Shown piece by piece: positions 35,643 to 43,551 of a DNA stretch of 55,533 nt. The DNA comes from JALYXS01 sp051003795 (lineage in GTDB: Bacteria > Acidobacteriota > Terriglobia > Bryobacterales > Bryobacteraceae). Within the stretch, counting starts at the first letter, position 1; the number at the start of each line of letters is the position of its first letter. Under the pieces are notes generated by a model. It saw nothing but the letters and a program-made list of their open reading frames with translations. It was not told the DNA's origin and ran no database searches. The position numbers were made by a program, and so were the translations under genes. The stretch lies in NCBI GenBank assembly GCA_051003795.1, contig JBPCKZ010000019.1:1-55533 (forward strand), in the 5' to 3' direction.

Positions 35643-37862
35643 TTACTTTGAAGAGGGCACAAACTCCACCGTGCTCTTCGCTTCGACCTTTCGAAATGGC
35701 ATCGGGAAACTCGTGCCGGCATAGTAACTATCCCATTCGTCCTTGTAATGCCGCGATAGCACGTGCCCCGATTCGCCAACCGGCAAATTCAGCAACGAAT
35801 TGTCCCAATCGCCGAGATCCGCGTTCATGCGCATCGACGGCCCCAATCGCCGCGTCGTCTGCTTGACTGTAGTCGAGCCGCCGCTCATCATAACCGGTCC
35901 GATGTCGAAGTAACTCGCCACAAGCGGCAATTGGTGCCCCACGGGATGATACAACCGCAACTGCAAATATTTCCCGTACGCCCATCGCCGCACATCGCGC
36001 CCCTGCATGCGCTGGCCTTCTTCCAAGCCGTCCAGCAGGCTTCGCAGTAGGATCTCGTCGTAATCGTCGAACCACCCCGGCGGACGCGCGCGCAACAAAT
36101 TTTCCACGACCGAAACGGACATGGCCGTGTCATACAGGCCGCCATTCCCGGGCGACGCGCGATTCGCGGCCGCTTTGCGAATATACTGATACGCCAGCGT
36201 TACGATCAACGGAGCGGCTTGGTTTTTATCCATTTGCCCGTCCCAGGAGCGCAGCGCCGCGATGGCATCCTTCAGATCGGGATTGGTCGCATGCCGCTTG
36301 TCGTATGCCGCCACAAGCCGATGCGCCAGGAAAAGGCTGAAATCGGAATAGACGTCCTTCTGAATGCGCAGCGTATCGGCGGGGCGCAGGCTTTTTCCCG
36401 CCAGCAGCATGTCCCGAATCTGATTCGACCTGAGCGGAGAAGGGAAATTGCCGTTGACCCGGTAAGCATATCCGGGCGGAAACGGGTTCTGATTCGCGGT
36501 AACAATCAATCCGCTTGACGGATTATAAGCCGCGGGAAGCTGGTCGAACGGAATGAATCCCTGCCATTCGAAATCGCCGGACGATCCATCGACCGGCAGA
36601 TCTCCCGAGTAAGTCCGTCGAATCGGCAGCATTCCGGTGGCATGGTACGCGATGTTTCCGTCCACGTCGGCATAGACGAAATTCTGGCCTGGCCCGGGAA
36701 AACGGGCGAGGGCGGCGGTGAATTCCCGCCAATCGCGCGCCCGGTTGAGATCGAGAAAAGGAAACTGGAACGTGGCGGGTTCGGCCGCCGCCCACCGCAA
36801 GGCAAGGTGCTCACCGGCATTGTCGATAATGATGGGCCCGTGACGCGTCACCCAGTGGCGCAGCACCTCCGGCTCGCGGCCCTTGATGCGGATAAATTCG
36901 CGTTCGGGCCGCGCCTGCTCCATTTTTCCCCGGAAGAGATATTGGCCGTTGCGGTCGTCCAGCTTCTCGATGTAAAGATCCTGAACGTCGAAATGCAGGT
37001 TGGTAACGCCCCAGGCAATTCGTTCGTTGTGGCCGACGATGATCCCGGGCGTTCCGGGCAACGAGACGCCGGAAACGTTGAGGCCAGGCGCTTTCAGCGC
37101 GGTCATGAACCAGATACCGGGAATCGAGTACTCCAGGTGCATATCGTTCGACAACAGCGCATGGCCCGACGCGGTGCGCGATCCCGCCACCGCCCACGCG
37201 TTCGATCCCGGCTGAATTTCGTTGCCGGCGCGCGGGGGAAACAGAAAATTAACTTTCGCCGGATCGCCGCCCGCCAACAGATTGCGCTTTTCGATCTCAT
37301 CTGGCCACGTAGTGGTAAGCGTGCGGTACATGTGCAGGCCAATCAGGATGGAATCGACAACGCTCCAGGGGCGCGGACTGTAGCCCAGGAGCGCGAATTC
37401 AAACGGCAGCCGGTCTTGATGCGTCTCGAGAAAAAAATTAACGCCGCGAACATAGGCGGCGAGAACCGCGCGGTCGCCCGCGGGTAGCGTGAGCACGGCT
37501 GCTTCGGCGATCCGGCGCAGGCGCAGGCGGCGCGAATCGCGATCGGCTTCGAGACCCGCGGGGCCAACGATTTCGGCAAGGTCGCCGCCGGCAACGCGCC
37601 GCAGCCCGTCCATCTGCCACATGCGGTCTTCGGCGGTTACGTAACCTTGAATAAACAGCGCGTCGTCCACCGAACCGGCGGTAATGTGCGGCACGCCGAG
37701 ACCATCCCGCACCACCGTCGCCTTCCGGCCGAGAGGCGCATCGATCGCGCCAGAAGTCTGAGGTAGGGGCCGCCAGAAAAACCAATAAACGGCGGCGAGC
37801 GCGGCGATCAAAACCACGGCGGCGGCATAATTGAAGTACCGCAACAGCCGGTTCAGAAGCAC
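35643..37862 (-). CDS. Penicillin acylase-family N-terminal nucleophile hydrolase
   Basis: A 739-residue precursor with an N-terminal membrane anchor (about 12-30). The alpha segment holds DGLGVPHITAGSVDDALF (about 53-70). Autocleavage would expose the nucleophile S220 in IQPGSNAWAVAG, giving a beta subunit with SNDMHLEYSIPG and the following GIIVGHNERIAWGVTN stretch. Family members hydrolyse amides including penicillins and acyl-homoserine lactones; the natural substrate here is not predictable. The stop is 3 bases from the palindromic repeat; the start is divergent from the FecR gene. Confidence 0.9.
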   Translation of the reverse strand: MLLNRLLRYFNYAAAVVLIAALAAVYWFFWRPLPQTSGAIDAPLGRKATVVRDGLGVPHITAGSVDDALFIQGYVTAEDRMWQMDGLRRVAGGDLAEIVGPAGLEADRDSRRLRLRRIAEAAVLTLPAGDRAVLAAYVRGVNFFLETHQDRLPFEFALLGYSPRPWSVVDSILIGLHMYRTLTTTWPDEIEKRNLLAGGDPAKVNFLFPPRAGNEIQPGSNAWAVAGSRTASGHALLSNDMHLEYSIPGIWFMTALKAPGLNVSGVSLPGTPGIIVGHNERIAWGVTNLHFDVQDLYIEKLDDRNGQYLFRGKMEQARPEREFIRIKGREPEVLRHWVTRHGPIIIDNAGEHLALRWAAAEPATFQFPFLDLNRARDWREFTAALARFPGPGQNFVYADVDGNIAYHATGMLPIRRTYSGDLPVDGSSGDFEWQGFIPFDQLPAAYNPSSGLIVTANQNPFPPGYAYRVNGNFPSPLRSNQIRDMLLAGKSLRPADTLRIQKDVYSDFSLFLAHRLVAAYDKRHATNPDLKDAIAALRSWDGQMDKNQAAPLIVTLAYQYIRKAAANRASPGNGGLYDTAMSVSVVENLLRARPPGWFDDYDEILLRSLLDGLEEGQRMQGRDVRRWAYGKYLQLRLYHPVGHQLPLVASYFDIGPVMMSGGSTTVKQTTRRLGPSMRMNADLGDWDNSLLNLPVGESGHVLSRHYKDEWDSYYAGTSFPMPFRKVEAKSTVEFVPSSK

Positions 37863-37932
37863 TTCCGAATTGTAGAATGGAATGCCAATTCCGCTAAATG
37901 CGCGGCTGATAATGCTAAACTGATGGCTCCAG

Positions 37933-38730
37933 GTGATCCGGCTTTACAATCGAGATTCGCGGCTCCACCACAGCGGACTTTTCGCCTTGGCGGGACTATT
38001 GTGCTCGGCCGCGCTCGCTTCGGCGCAGATCGACGGCGCGGCGAAAGTTCTTGTATTGAAAGGGCAGGTTTCGGTTCTTCGGGACAATGCTCCGTGGGCG
38101 CTGAACGTGAACGATTCCATTCAACCCCAGCAGATTGTCATTACGGGTCCCGATGGCTCGGCGCTGTTCCAGGTTGCGGATGGCAGCAAATTCGAGGTAT
38201 TTCCGAATTCCCGCGTCGTTTTCCGCGCGAACCGCGGCGACTGGAAGGATCTGCTCGAAATATTGCTGGGCAAGGTGAAGGTCGAGATCGAAAAAATTGG
38301 CGGCCAGCCGAATTACAACAAAGTCCGGACCCCGACCGCGGTCATTTCGGTGCGCGGAACCGTTTTCGACGTGGATGTGGAGGATGAAGACGCAACTACG
38401 CTGGTCTTGGTGGAAGAAGGACAAGTGGAAGTGCGGCACCTGCTGCAAGCCGGTAACGGCAAGTTATTGAATCCCGGCGAGTGGGTTCGCGTGTATAAGA
38501 ACCAGCCGCTCGCGGCCAAGAATGTGGATAAAGGGGCGGTGCTGCTTCGTGTAGTGCGCGCGGCTTCGGATGCCCTCTACGATGGCATCCTGCAAAGCGC
38601 GAACTCGCCCGGCGGGAGAAGCGGCGCGCCAGTGCCCGGCGGCGGCACGGGAACCAGCGGTAGCGGCGACCGGTGCGCCCCGAATTGCAAAGCTCCGCCG
38701 GCGCCCCCTCCTCCCCCACCGCCGCAATAA
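37933..38730 (+). CDS. FecR-domain periplasmic protein
   Basis: A 265-residue secreted or membrane-tethered protein: hydrophobic signal (about 15-32), then a FecR domain (about 38-165) with ITGPDGSALFQVADGSKFEV and the hallmark VRTPTAVISVRGTVFDVDV followed by VLVEEGQVEV. The C-terminus is low-complexity (Gly/Ser, then CAPNCKAPPAPPPPPPPQ). No sigma/anti-sigma transmembrane pair is adjacent, so it is not a classical FecI/FecR system. GTG 37933 is the only start near the signal peptide. Two uncharacterised genes follow in close order. Confidence 0.83.
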   Translation: MIRLYNRDSRLHHSGLFALAGLLCSAALASAQIDGAAKVLVLKGQVSVLRDNAPWALNVNDSIQPQQIVITGPDGSALFQVADGSKFEVFPNSRVVFRANRGDWKDLLEILLGKVKVEIEKIGGQPNYNKVRTPTAVISVRGTVFDVDVEDEDATTLVLVEEGQVEVRHLLQAGNGKLLNPGEWVRVYKNQPLAAKNVDKGAVLLRVVRAASDALYDGILQSANSPGGRSGAPVPGGGTGTSGSGDRCAPNCKAPPAPPPPPPPQ

Positions 38731-38773
38731 CCAATAGGAGCGAACGCGGGTGTTAGATTGAAGGGAGAGCGAA

Positions 38774-39349
38774 ATGAACTCCTTCTCGCGCGCATCGCTT
38801 TCGTTTTTCGCATTCTCTTTGTGCCTTTCCGCTCAACAAGGCGAACCTCAAAACAGACCATCCGGCATATCCGCCGCCTGGGATATCGATAAGACCTTGC
38901 AGGCCATTTCCGCCCACGTCACGCAACTTCAGCCCATTCTCGAACAAATCCGTCCCAAAGAGTGGATTGCGAAGGGCGCGCCCGATACCTACATAGCGCA
39001 ATGGCAATCGAGCGTCTCGCAAGCGAAATCCCTGGCGGCTTCGGCGCAAACGTTCGCGCAGCATCCCGAAAAACTGCCCGATTCCCTGCAAATCCTGTTC
39101 CGGATTCAATCGCTCGATAGCAGCGTGAATTCGTTAAAAGAAGGTCTTCGCAAATATCAAAATCCCGCGCTCGCCGATCTCTTGGACGGAGTGGCCGCCG
39201 AGAACACCGGGAATCGCGACAAGCTTCAGCAGTATGTTCTGGATCTCGCGATGCAGAAAGAGCAGCAATTTCAGGTGGCCGATCGCGAAGCCCAGCGCTG
39301 CCGCGAATCGTTATCCAAAGAAATGCCTGCCACCCGCCGTCCACGATGA
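38774..39349 (+). CDS. Uncharacterised secreted helical protein
   Basis: A 191-residue protein with a signal peptide (MNSFSRASLSFFAFSLCLSAQ) and a mostly alpha-helical mature part rich in Gln/Ala/Ser (LQAISAHVTQLQPILEQI; QWQSSVSQAKSLAASAQTFA). No family is recognised. AGGGAG precedes the ATG, 43 bases after the FecR gene, and its stop overlaps the next start (ATGA). The pattern suggests a periplasmic helical-bundle partner of the FecR-domain protein. That is inference. Confidence 0.65.
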   Translation: MNSFSRASLSFFAFSLCLSAQQGEPQNRPSGISAAWDIDKTLQAISAHVTQLQPILEQIRPKEWIAKGAPDTYIAQWQSSVSQAKSLAASAQTFAQHPEKLPDSLQILFRIQSLDSSVNSLKEGLRKYQNPALADLLDGVAAENTGNRDKLQQYVLDLAMQKEQQFQVADREAQRCRESLSKEMPATRRPR

Positions 39350-39639
39350 TACACATGGCTTTCTCCTGCAACATCTGCGACCAAGAATCGACACGCATCT
39401 GCGTCCGGTGCACGAAAGATACGTGCGGAAATCACCTCTGCGATAAGTGCCACTCATGCAGCGATTGCTGCGAGTGCGAGGTTCCGCTGTCGGCGGATTA
39501 TCCGGACGGCCACGCGGTGCACGCGGCTCCGCCGCACGAACCAGAACCAACTCCGCATCCTGGACCCGATCCGGACCCCGCGCCGGAGCCGGAACCGATC
39601 CCCACTTTGGGTTTCTATCGAAACGCCACTTGGCGTTGA
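39346..39639 (+). CDS. Small cysteine-rich protein with acidic Pro tail
   Basis: A 97-residue protein. Residues 8-46 hold 11 cysteines and 2 histidines (CNICDQES, CVRCTKDTCGNHLC, DKCHSCSDCCECE), a pattern resembling tandem B-box or zinc-ribbon folds that could bind two or three metal ions. The tail (about 60-88) alternates Pro, Glu and Asp. ATG 39346 is coupled to the preceding gene; ATG 39355 (MAFSCN) is an alternative. No signal peptide is seen although both upstream partners are exported. Function unknown. Confidence 0.65.
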   Translation: MIHMAFSCNICDQESTRICVRCTKDTCGNHLCDKCHSCSDCCECEVPLSADYPDGHAVHAAPPHEPEPTPHPGPDPDPAPEPEPIPTLGFYRNATWR

Positions 39640-39663
39640 ATAGTAAACTCGCGGAAATTCCTT

Positions 39664-40551
39664 TCAGGAGACGCCGCCGCCATAAGCGGCATGCAACTGT
39701 TTTCGCAAGAATTCGAGGTCTTTGCGGATGGCGTTCAACTCATCTTTAGGCGTGTACTCCATGTGCATGGAAATGGGTCCGCTGAAACCGGCGCGCGCGA
39801 TGGTCGCGAAAAATTTCCGCCAATCGACCATGCCTTCCCCGAGCGGGCACATTTGCATCGTCCATTTACCATTCGCTTTCGCCCAATAAAAATCCTTGAT
39901 GGCCACCATCTTCAAACGGGGCAGCGCCAGACGCAAAGAAATATCCCAACCGGCCTCGCCGCCTTCCGCGGTGGCGTGGCAGGGATCGAAATAGAAGCCC
40001 ACCCAGCGGGGGTCCATCTCGCCGATGATGCTCTGCGTATCCCAAACCGCCTCGCCGACGTTATATCCGGAATGATTGTGAAAACCCGCCGCGATGCCAT
40101 ACTGGCGTCCAATCGAGACCAAGCCGTGGACGTCGCGCCGCACATTCGCGAGTTGCGCCGGAATGTCCCGATTCGGCTCATACTTCCAATAACCCGGTTT
40201 GAAGAACGGCACCTTCGACCGCCCGGACAGGGCGAGAATAGGCCGCGCCGTCGGATCGTCGGGCGATGTCAGCGCGGTCGTGATCATCGGAACGTCGATG
40301 CCCGCGCCGCGAATACTCTCAATAGCGCGTACCAGATCGACAGCCGTCAGTTGCGGGTTGACATGTCCGCCCGGGCGGACCGTCAGGTCCACCCCATCGA
40401 AACCAAGTTCCTTGGCGATCGCGCCGAGGTCCGTGTATTCGATTTTCGAAAGATGTTTCGAAAAAATGCAGACGGGCGGCGTTCCCGCGGCCCGCGCGAA
40501 AGCGGGAACGCTCAACGCGCCCAAGGCCGCGATGGCGGTTCTTCGAGTCAT
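39664..40551 (-). CDS. Tat-exported sugar phosphate isomerase/epimerase-like TIM barrel
   Basis: A 295-residue AP-endonuclease-2/xylose-isomerase-type TIM barrel. The N-terminus MTRRTAIAALGALSVPAFARA is a twin-arginine signal. The barrel carries LGFDGVDLTVRPGGHV (about 49-64), AAGFHNHSGYN, MDPRWVGFYFDPCHAT and ISMHMEYTP, supplying the His/Glu/Asp metal ligands typical of the family. Such exported members are common in Acidobacteria and Planctomycetes; substrate unknown. It is the last gene of the argS-led minus-strand run. Confidence 0.85.
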   Translation of the reverse strand: MTRRTAIAALGALSVPAFARAAGTPPVCIFSKHLSKIEYTDLGAIAKELGFDGVDLTVRPGGHVNPQLTAVDLVRAIESIRGAGIDVPMITTALTSPDDPTARPILALSGRSKVPFFKPGYWKYEPNRDIPAQLANVRRDVHGLVSIGRQYGIAAGFHNHSGYNVGEAVWDTQSIIGEMDPRWVGFYFDPCHATAEGGEAGWDISLRLALPRLKMVAIKDFYWAKANGKWTMQMCPLGEGMVDWRKFFATIARAGFSGPISMHMEYTPKDELNAIRKDLEFLRKQLHAAYGGGVS

Positions 40552-40557
40552 CGCCGA

Positions 40558-41010
40558 CTAAACTCCCGCTTGTTTCTCAGCCGGCCGGCCGATCCCAGGG
40601 AGAACCGTCTTCGCGTTCTGGAACGCCTTGACCGCGAGGTAGATCCAGAGGAGCAGGCTCGCCAGGCGGTAAAGCGAATGAATCGGCCAATACAGGTTCC
40701 AGGATATCTCGGGTAAGACAAGCTCCAGAATGTAGCCGATTACCATCAGCGCGATAGCCAGAAAGATGCTTTGGTAAGCGTCGAACCGCACCTTGCGATC
40801 GTTCTTGTAAGGATCGATCACCAGGAAGATAATTCCGCAGACCAGTGGAACCACGTAGCATAAGGCGCTCGCGATGTTGTTGGTCAGGCCGGGAGCGCTT
40901 GCCCGCAACGGCGCCGCCGCGCTTCCGGCCGTCGCCGTTTCGATGTTCGTTCCGCAGTTCGGGCAAAACTGTCCACCGGCGGCGGTTCCACAATTAGGAC
41001 AAAAGGCCAT
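40558..41010 (-). CDS. Zinc-ribbon membrane protein (DUF4870-like)
   Basis: A 150-residue protein with an N-terminal double CxxC zinc ribbon (FCPNCGTAAGGQFCPNCGTN), a short Ala-rich linker and three predicted membrane helices (about 47-64, 82-99, 112-132) with the ASALCYVVPLVCGIIFLVI start and RFDAYQSIFLAIAL typical of DUF4870-like small membrane proteins. Function unknown. It ends 6 bases before the TIM-barrel gene. Confidence 0.75.
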   Translation of the reverse strand: MAFCPNCGTAAGGQFCPNCGTNIETATAGSAAAPLRASAPGLTNNIASALCYVVPLVCGIIFLVIDPYKNDRKVRFDAYQSIFLAIALMVIGYILELVLPEISWNLYWPIHSLYRLASLLLWIYLAVKAFQNAKTVLPGIGRPAEKQAGV

Positions 41011-41057
41011 GTATGAACTCTACCGATGGCGGGGAGCTTTCGCAACCGCGCGGCCGT

Positions 41058-41903
41058 CTATAAAAAGAAGTTGCCCATCTTACGGAACTTGTCGTAGCGC
41101 TGCCGCACCAACTCATCCGCCGAAAGCTTTCCTAAGTCATCGAGAGACTGGATCAGCGTCTTGCGAAGCTCGTCCGTTGCGAGGTCCGGGTTTTCCTGGG
41201 CGCCGCCCCGCGGCTCGGGGATAATGCCATCGATTAATTCGAAGCCAAGCAGATCTTCGGCGGTGAGTTTCAGCGCCGCCGCCGCTTGTTCCGCTTTGGT
41301 TGCATCGCGCCAGATAATCGCCGCGCAACTTTCGGGCGAAATCACGCTATAGACGGCGTTCTCCATCATGTATACGCGATTGGCCACGCCGAGCGCGAGC
41401 GCGCCGCCGCTGCCGCCTTCGCCAATACAAACCGCAACCACCGGAACGGTGAGCCTCGACATCTCCCGCAAATTCCGCGCGATCGCTTCGGCCTGTCCGC
41501 GCTCCTCCGCGTCGATCCCCGGATACGCGCCGGGCGTGTCCAGCAACGTGACGATGGGGCGATTAAATTTGGCCGCCAGCTCCATGGCCCGGATCGCCTT
41601 GCGATAGCCCTCCGGCTTGGGCATCCCGAAATTCCGGATCAACTTCTGTTTGGTGTCGCGGCCTTTTTGTTCCCCTATCGCCATCACCGGGCGGCCGTCC
41701 AGAAACCCCATGCCGCAGATGATGGCGGGGTCGTCCCCAAACAGCCGGTCTCCGTGGATCTCTTGAAAATCGGTTATCAGCTTCTCAAAATAGTCGCTGC
41801 TATGGGGTCGCTTGGGATGCCGCGCGCATTGGACCCGCTCCCACGCGGCGTGTTTTGGCGCGTTCGGGTCCGGTTGCCGCGATGGGGCTGGTTCGGGGGT
41901 CAT
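41058..41903 (-). CDS. accA: Acetyl-CoA carboxylase carboxyltransferase subunit alpha
   Basis: Transfers carboxyl from biotin to acetyl-CoA in fatty-acid synthesis, as a complex with AccD. The 281-residue product keeps the crotonase-fold core: GRPVMAIGEQKGRDT, RNFGMPKPEGYRKA, DTPGAYPGIDAEERGQAEA, GEGGSGGALALGVANRV and IIPEPRGGAQ. It lacks roughly 60 residues of the N-terminal helical region found in E. coli AccA and instead begins with a Pro-rich stretch. ATG 41903 is used; GTG 41909 is an alternative. accD is not in this window. Confidence 0.92.
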   Translation of the reverse strand: MTPEPAPSRQPDPNAPKHAAWERVQCARHPKRPHSSDYFEKLITDFQEIHGDRLFGDDPAIICGMGFLDGRPVMAIGEQKGRDTKQKLIRNFGMPKPEGYRKAIRAMELAAKFNRPIVTLLDTPGAYPGIDAEERGQAEAIARNLREMSRLTVPVVAVCIGEGGSGGALALGVANRVYMMENAVYSVISPESCAAIIWRDATKAEQAAAALKLTAEDLLGFELIDGIIPEPRGGAQENPDLATDELRKTLIQSLDDLGKLSADELVRQRYDKFRKMGNFFL

Positions 41904-41933
41904 GGTCACTTCAGTATTTCAGAGATCGGTTAA

Positions 41934-42437
41934 TCAAAAACTTTCCGATAGAGGCACGGTTATTTCAGGGTCCGCCGTCCTGAGATACCCGTCTTCAACT
42001 TCTTGCATCGCATCCCGGGTATAGATGTACGCGCGTTTGCTCCACGGCTCCAGCACCCAGACATACCGGACTCCGAACGCCAAGTAATCGTCGATCTTTC
42101 CCCGCAATTGCTTTAGGGTATCGTCCTTGGAAAGGACCTCGATACAGATGAAAGGCGGATGCGTAATGATCTGTTCATCCGGTTCATCTCCAAGCATTAC
42201 GAGGACGTCGGGGACTCGGAAACGGGTCGGCGTAACCTGAACGCGTTGTTCTGGAACTACCCAGACGCCCCATTCGGCTTCACGATCTAAAAAATAGTGA
42301 ATCAAACGAGCCTGCAGTCGGCTGTGATCTTTCTCGCCCAAATTACGCTCCAAAACGATCCCGTCCACGTACTCGCGGTCGGGACGATAACTCGTCGATA
42401 GATACTCGCTCACGGGAACCAGCGTTGCATTCTGCAT
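41934..42437 (-). CDS. Uma2-family putative endonuclease (DUF820)
   Basis: A 167-residue protein of the Uma2 family, a PD-(D/E)xK nuclease-like fold abundant in cyanobacteria and acidobacteria. It has the family start VPVSEYLSTSYRPDREYVDG, VPEQRVQV...FRVPDVLVML, ICIEVLSKDD and KIDDYLAFGVRYVWVLEP, which supply the D, E and K of the putative active site. Biological role is unknown; activity has not generally been shown. ATG 42437 is 7 bases after the aminotransferase stop; the longer open frame would run into that gene. Confidence 0.82.
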   Translation of the reverse strand: MQNATLVPVSEYLSTSYRPDREYVDGIVLERNLGEKDHSRLQARLIHYFLDREAEWGVWVVPEQRVQVTPTRFRVPDVLVMLGDEPDEQIITHPPFICIEVLSKDDTLKQLRGKIDDYLAFGVRYVWVLEPWSKRAYIYTRDAMQEVEDGYLRTADPEITVPLSESF

Positions 42438-42444
42438 GTATAGA

Positions 42445-43542
42445 TTATCGCCGAAGGACTTCCGCCAGGCGCGCCAGATCCGCTTCGTTGTTGTAGAAAT
42501 GCGGAGACACGCGCAAGTTGCCGTGCCGCGCCGCGACGAGCACGCGTTCCGCTTCCAGCGCGTGTTCCAGCGCGGGAATATCGCGGCCAACAAAATCCGC
42601 CGCGACTATAGGCGAATTCCGGTGCGGCACGTTCCCGCCTGCTTGTTGGAGAATTGCGGCGGCCTCCGCCGCGAGCTCCAGGACGCGCCGCTCAATGCGT
42701 TCCGGTCCGATCTCTAGAATCATGCGGATCGATTCGCCCATCGCGTATAGAAGCGCAAACGCCAACATGCCCCCTTCGTACTTCTCGGCGCCGGGCGGGA
42801 ATACCGGCTCGCCATGATGCAGGTTATCGACGCCACGCCAATTGCGGTCGCTGCGCCAGCCGATCACCGCAGGGTCCAAACGTCCTCGCAACGCTGGGCT
42901 TGCATAGAGGAACCCCGCACCGTTCGGCGACAGCAGCCACTTGTATCCATGCACCGCGAGGAGATCCGGCTGGATGGCCGCCACATCGAACTGAAGGGCT
43001 CCGACGCTTTGCGTACCATCGACATAGAACAAAACATCGCGCTCGCGCAGAAACAGCGAGATCTCTTCGAGCGGGGGCCGAAAGCCGCTGCTGTAATTGA
43101 CGCTGCTGAGCGCGACCAAGCGCGTGCGAGGCGTAATCGAATCGTAAAACCGTTCGAATGGCGTTTCGATGAACTCGACACCCGCATGGCGAAGGTGCGC
43201 GGGGTAATAATAATGATTCGGAAATTCGTCCCGCAGCGTAACGATTCGATCTCCGCTCTTCCAATCGAGGCCGCCGATCAACAGAGAGAGTGCGGTCGAG
43301 GTATTCGGGATGAACGCGATGTCGGACGCGGCGCAATGGATCAGGCGGGCGGCCAAGCCGCGGATCTCGTCCATGCCGTCGAACCAGTCGATGAAATCGT
43401 GACAGGCAAATTCATCGCGCCGCTCGAAATGGCGATCCAGCGCGGCCTTGGCTCTGAGCGGCACTTGGCCGAAGCTCGCGGTATTGAGGAAGGTCCAGCG
43501 CTGCAAGGCGGGAAACTGCGCTCGGATTTCGTTCCAGTCCAT
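42445..43542 (-). CDS. Class V aminotransferase-fold PLP enzyme
   Basis: A 365-residue fold-type I PLP enzyme of the class V (cysteine desulfurase/isopenicillin epimerase-like) group. It has NTASFGQVPLRAKAAL near the start, PNTSTALSLLIGGL (about 79-92), the aspartate in FYVDGTQSVGAL that pairs with the PLP ring, and VHGYKWLLSPNGAGF with the PLP lysine (about 202). No desulfurase cysteine loop is evident, so a transaminase/epimerase or lyase is more likely. It lies 9 bases downstream of argS. Confidence 0.85.
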   Translation of the reverse strand: MDWNEIRAQFPALQRWTFLNTASFGQVPLRAKAALDRHFERRDEFACHDFIDWFDGMDEIRGLAARLIHCAASDIAFIPNTSTALSLLIGGLDWKSGDRIVTLRDEFPNHYYYPAHLRHAGVEFIETPFERFYDSITPRTRLVALSSVNYSSGFRPPLEEISLFLRERDVLFYVDGTQSVGALQFDVAAIQPDLLAVHGYKWLLSPNGAGFLYASPALRGRLDPAVIGWRSDRNWRGVDNLHHGEPVFPPGAEKYEGGMLAFALLYAMGESIRMILEIGPERIERRVLELAAEAAAILQQAGGNVPHRNSPIVAADFVGRDIPALEHALEAERVLVAARHGNLRVSPHFYNNEADLARLAEVLRR

Positions 43543-43551
43543 TTTGCAATG

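Noticed and set aside
37933..38730. FecI/FecR iron signalling pair
   Set aside because: No sigma factor gene is adjacent and the protein lacks the usual anti-sigma N-terminus.
41934..42437. Uma2 protein as part of a defence or toxin-antitoxin system
   Set aside because: No partner gene; it sits among housekeeping genes and the family is abundant without an established defence role.
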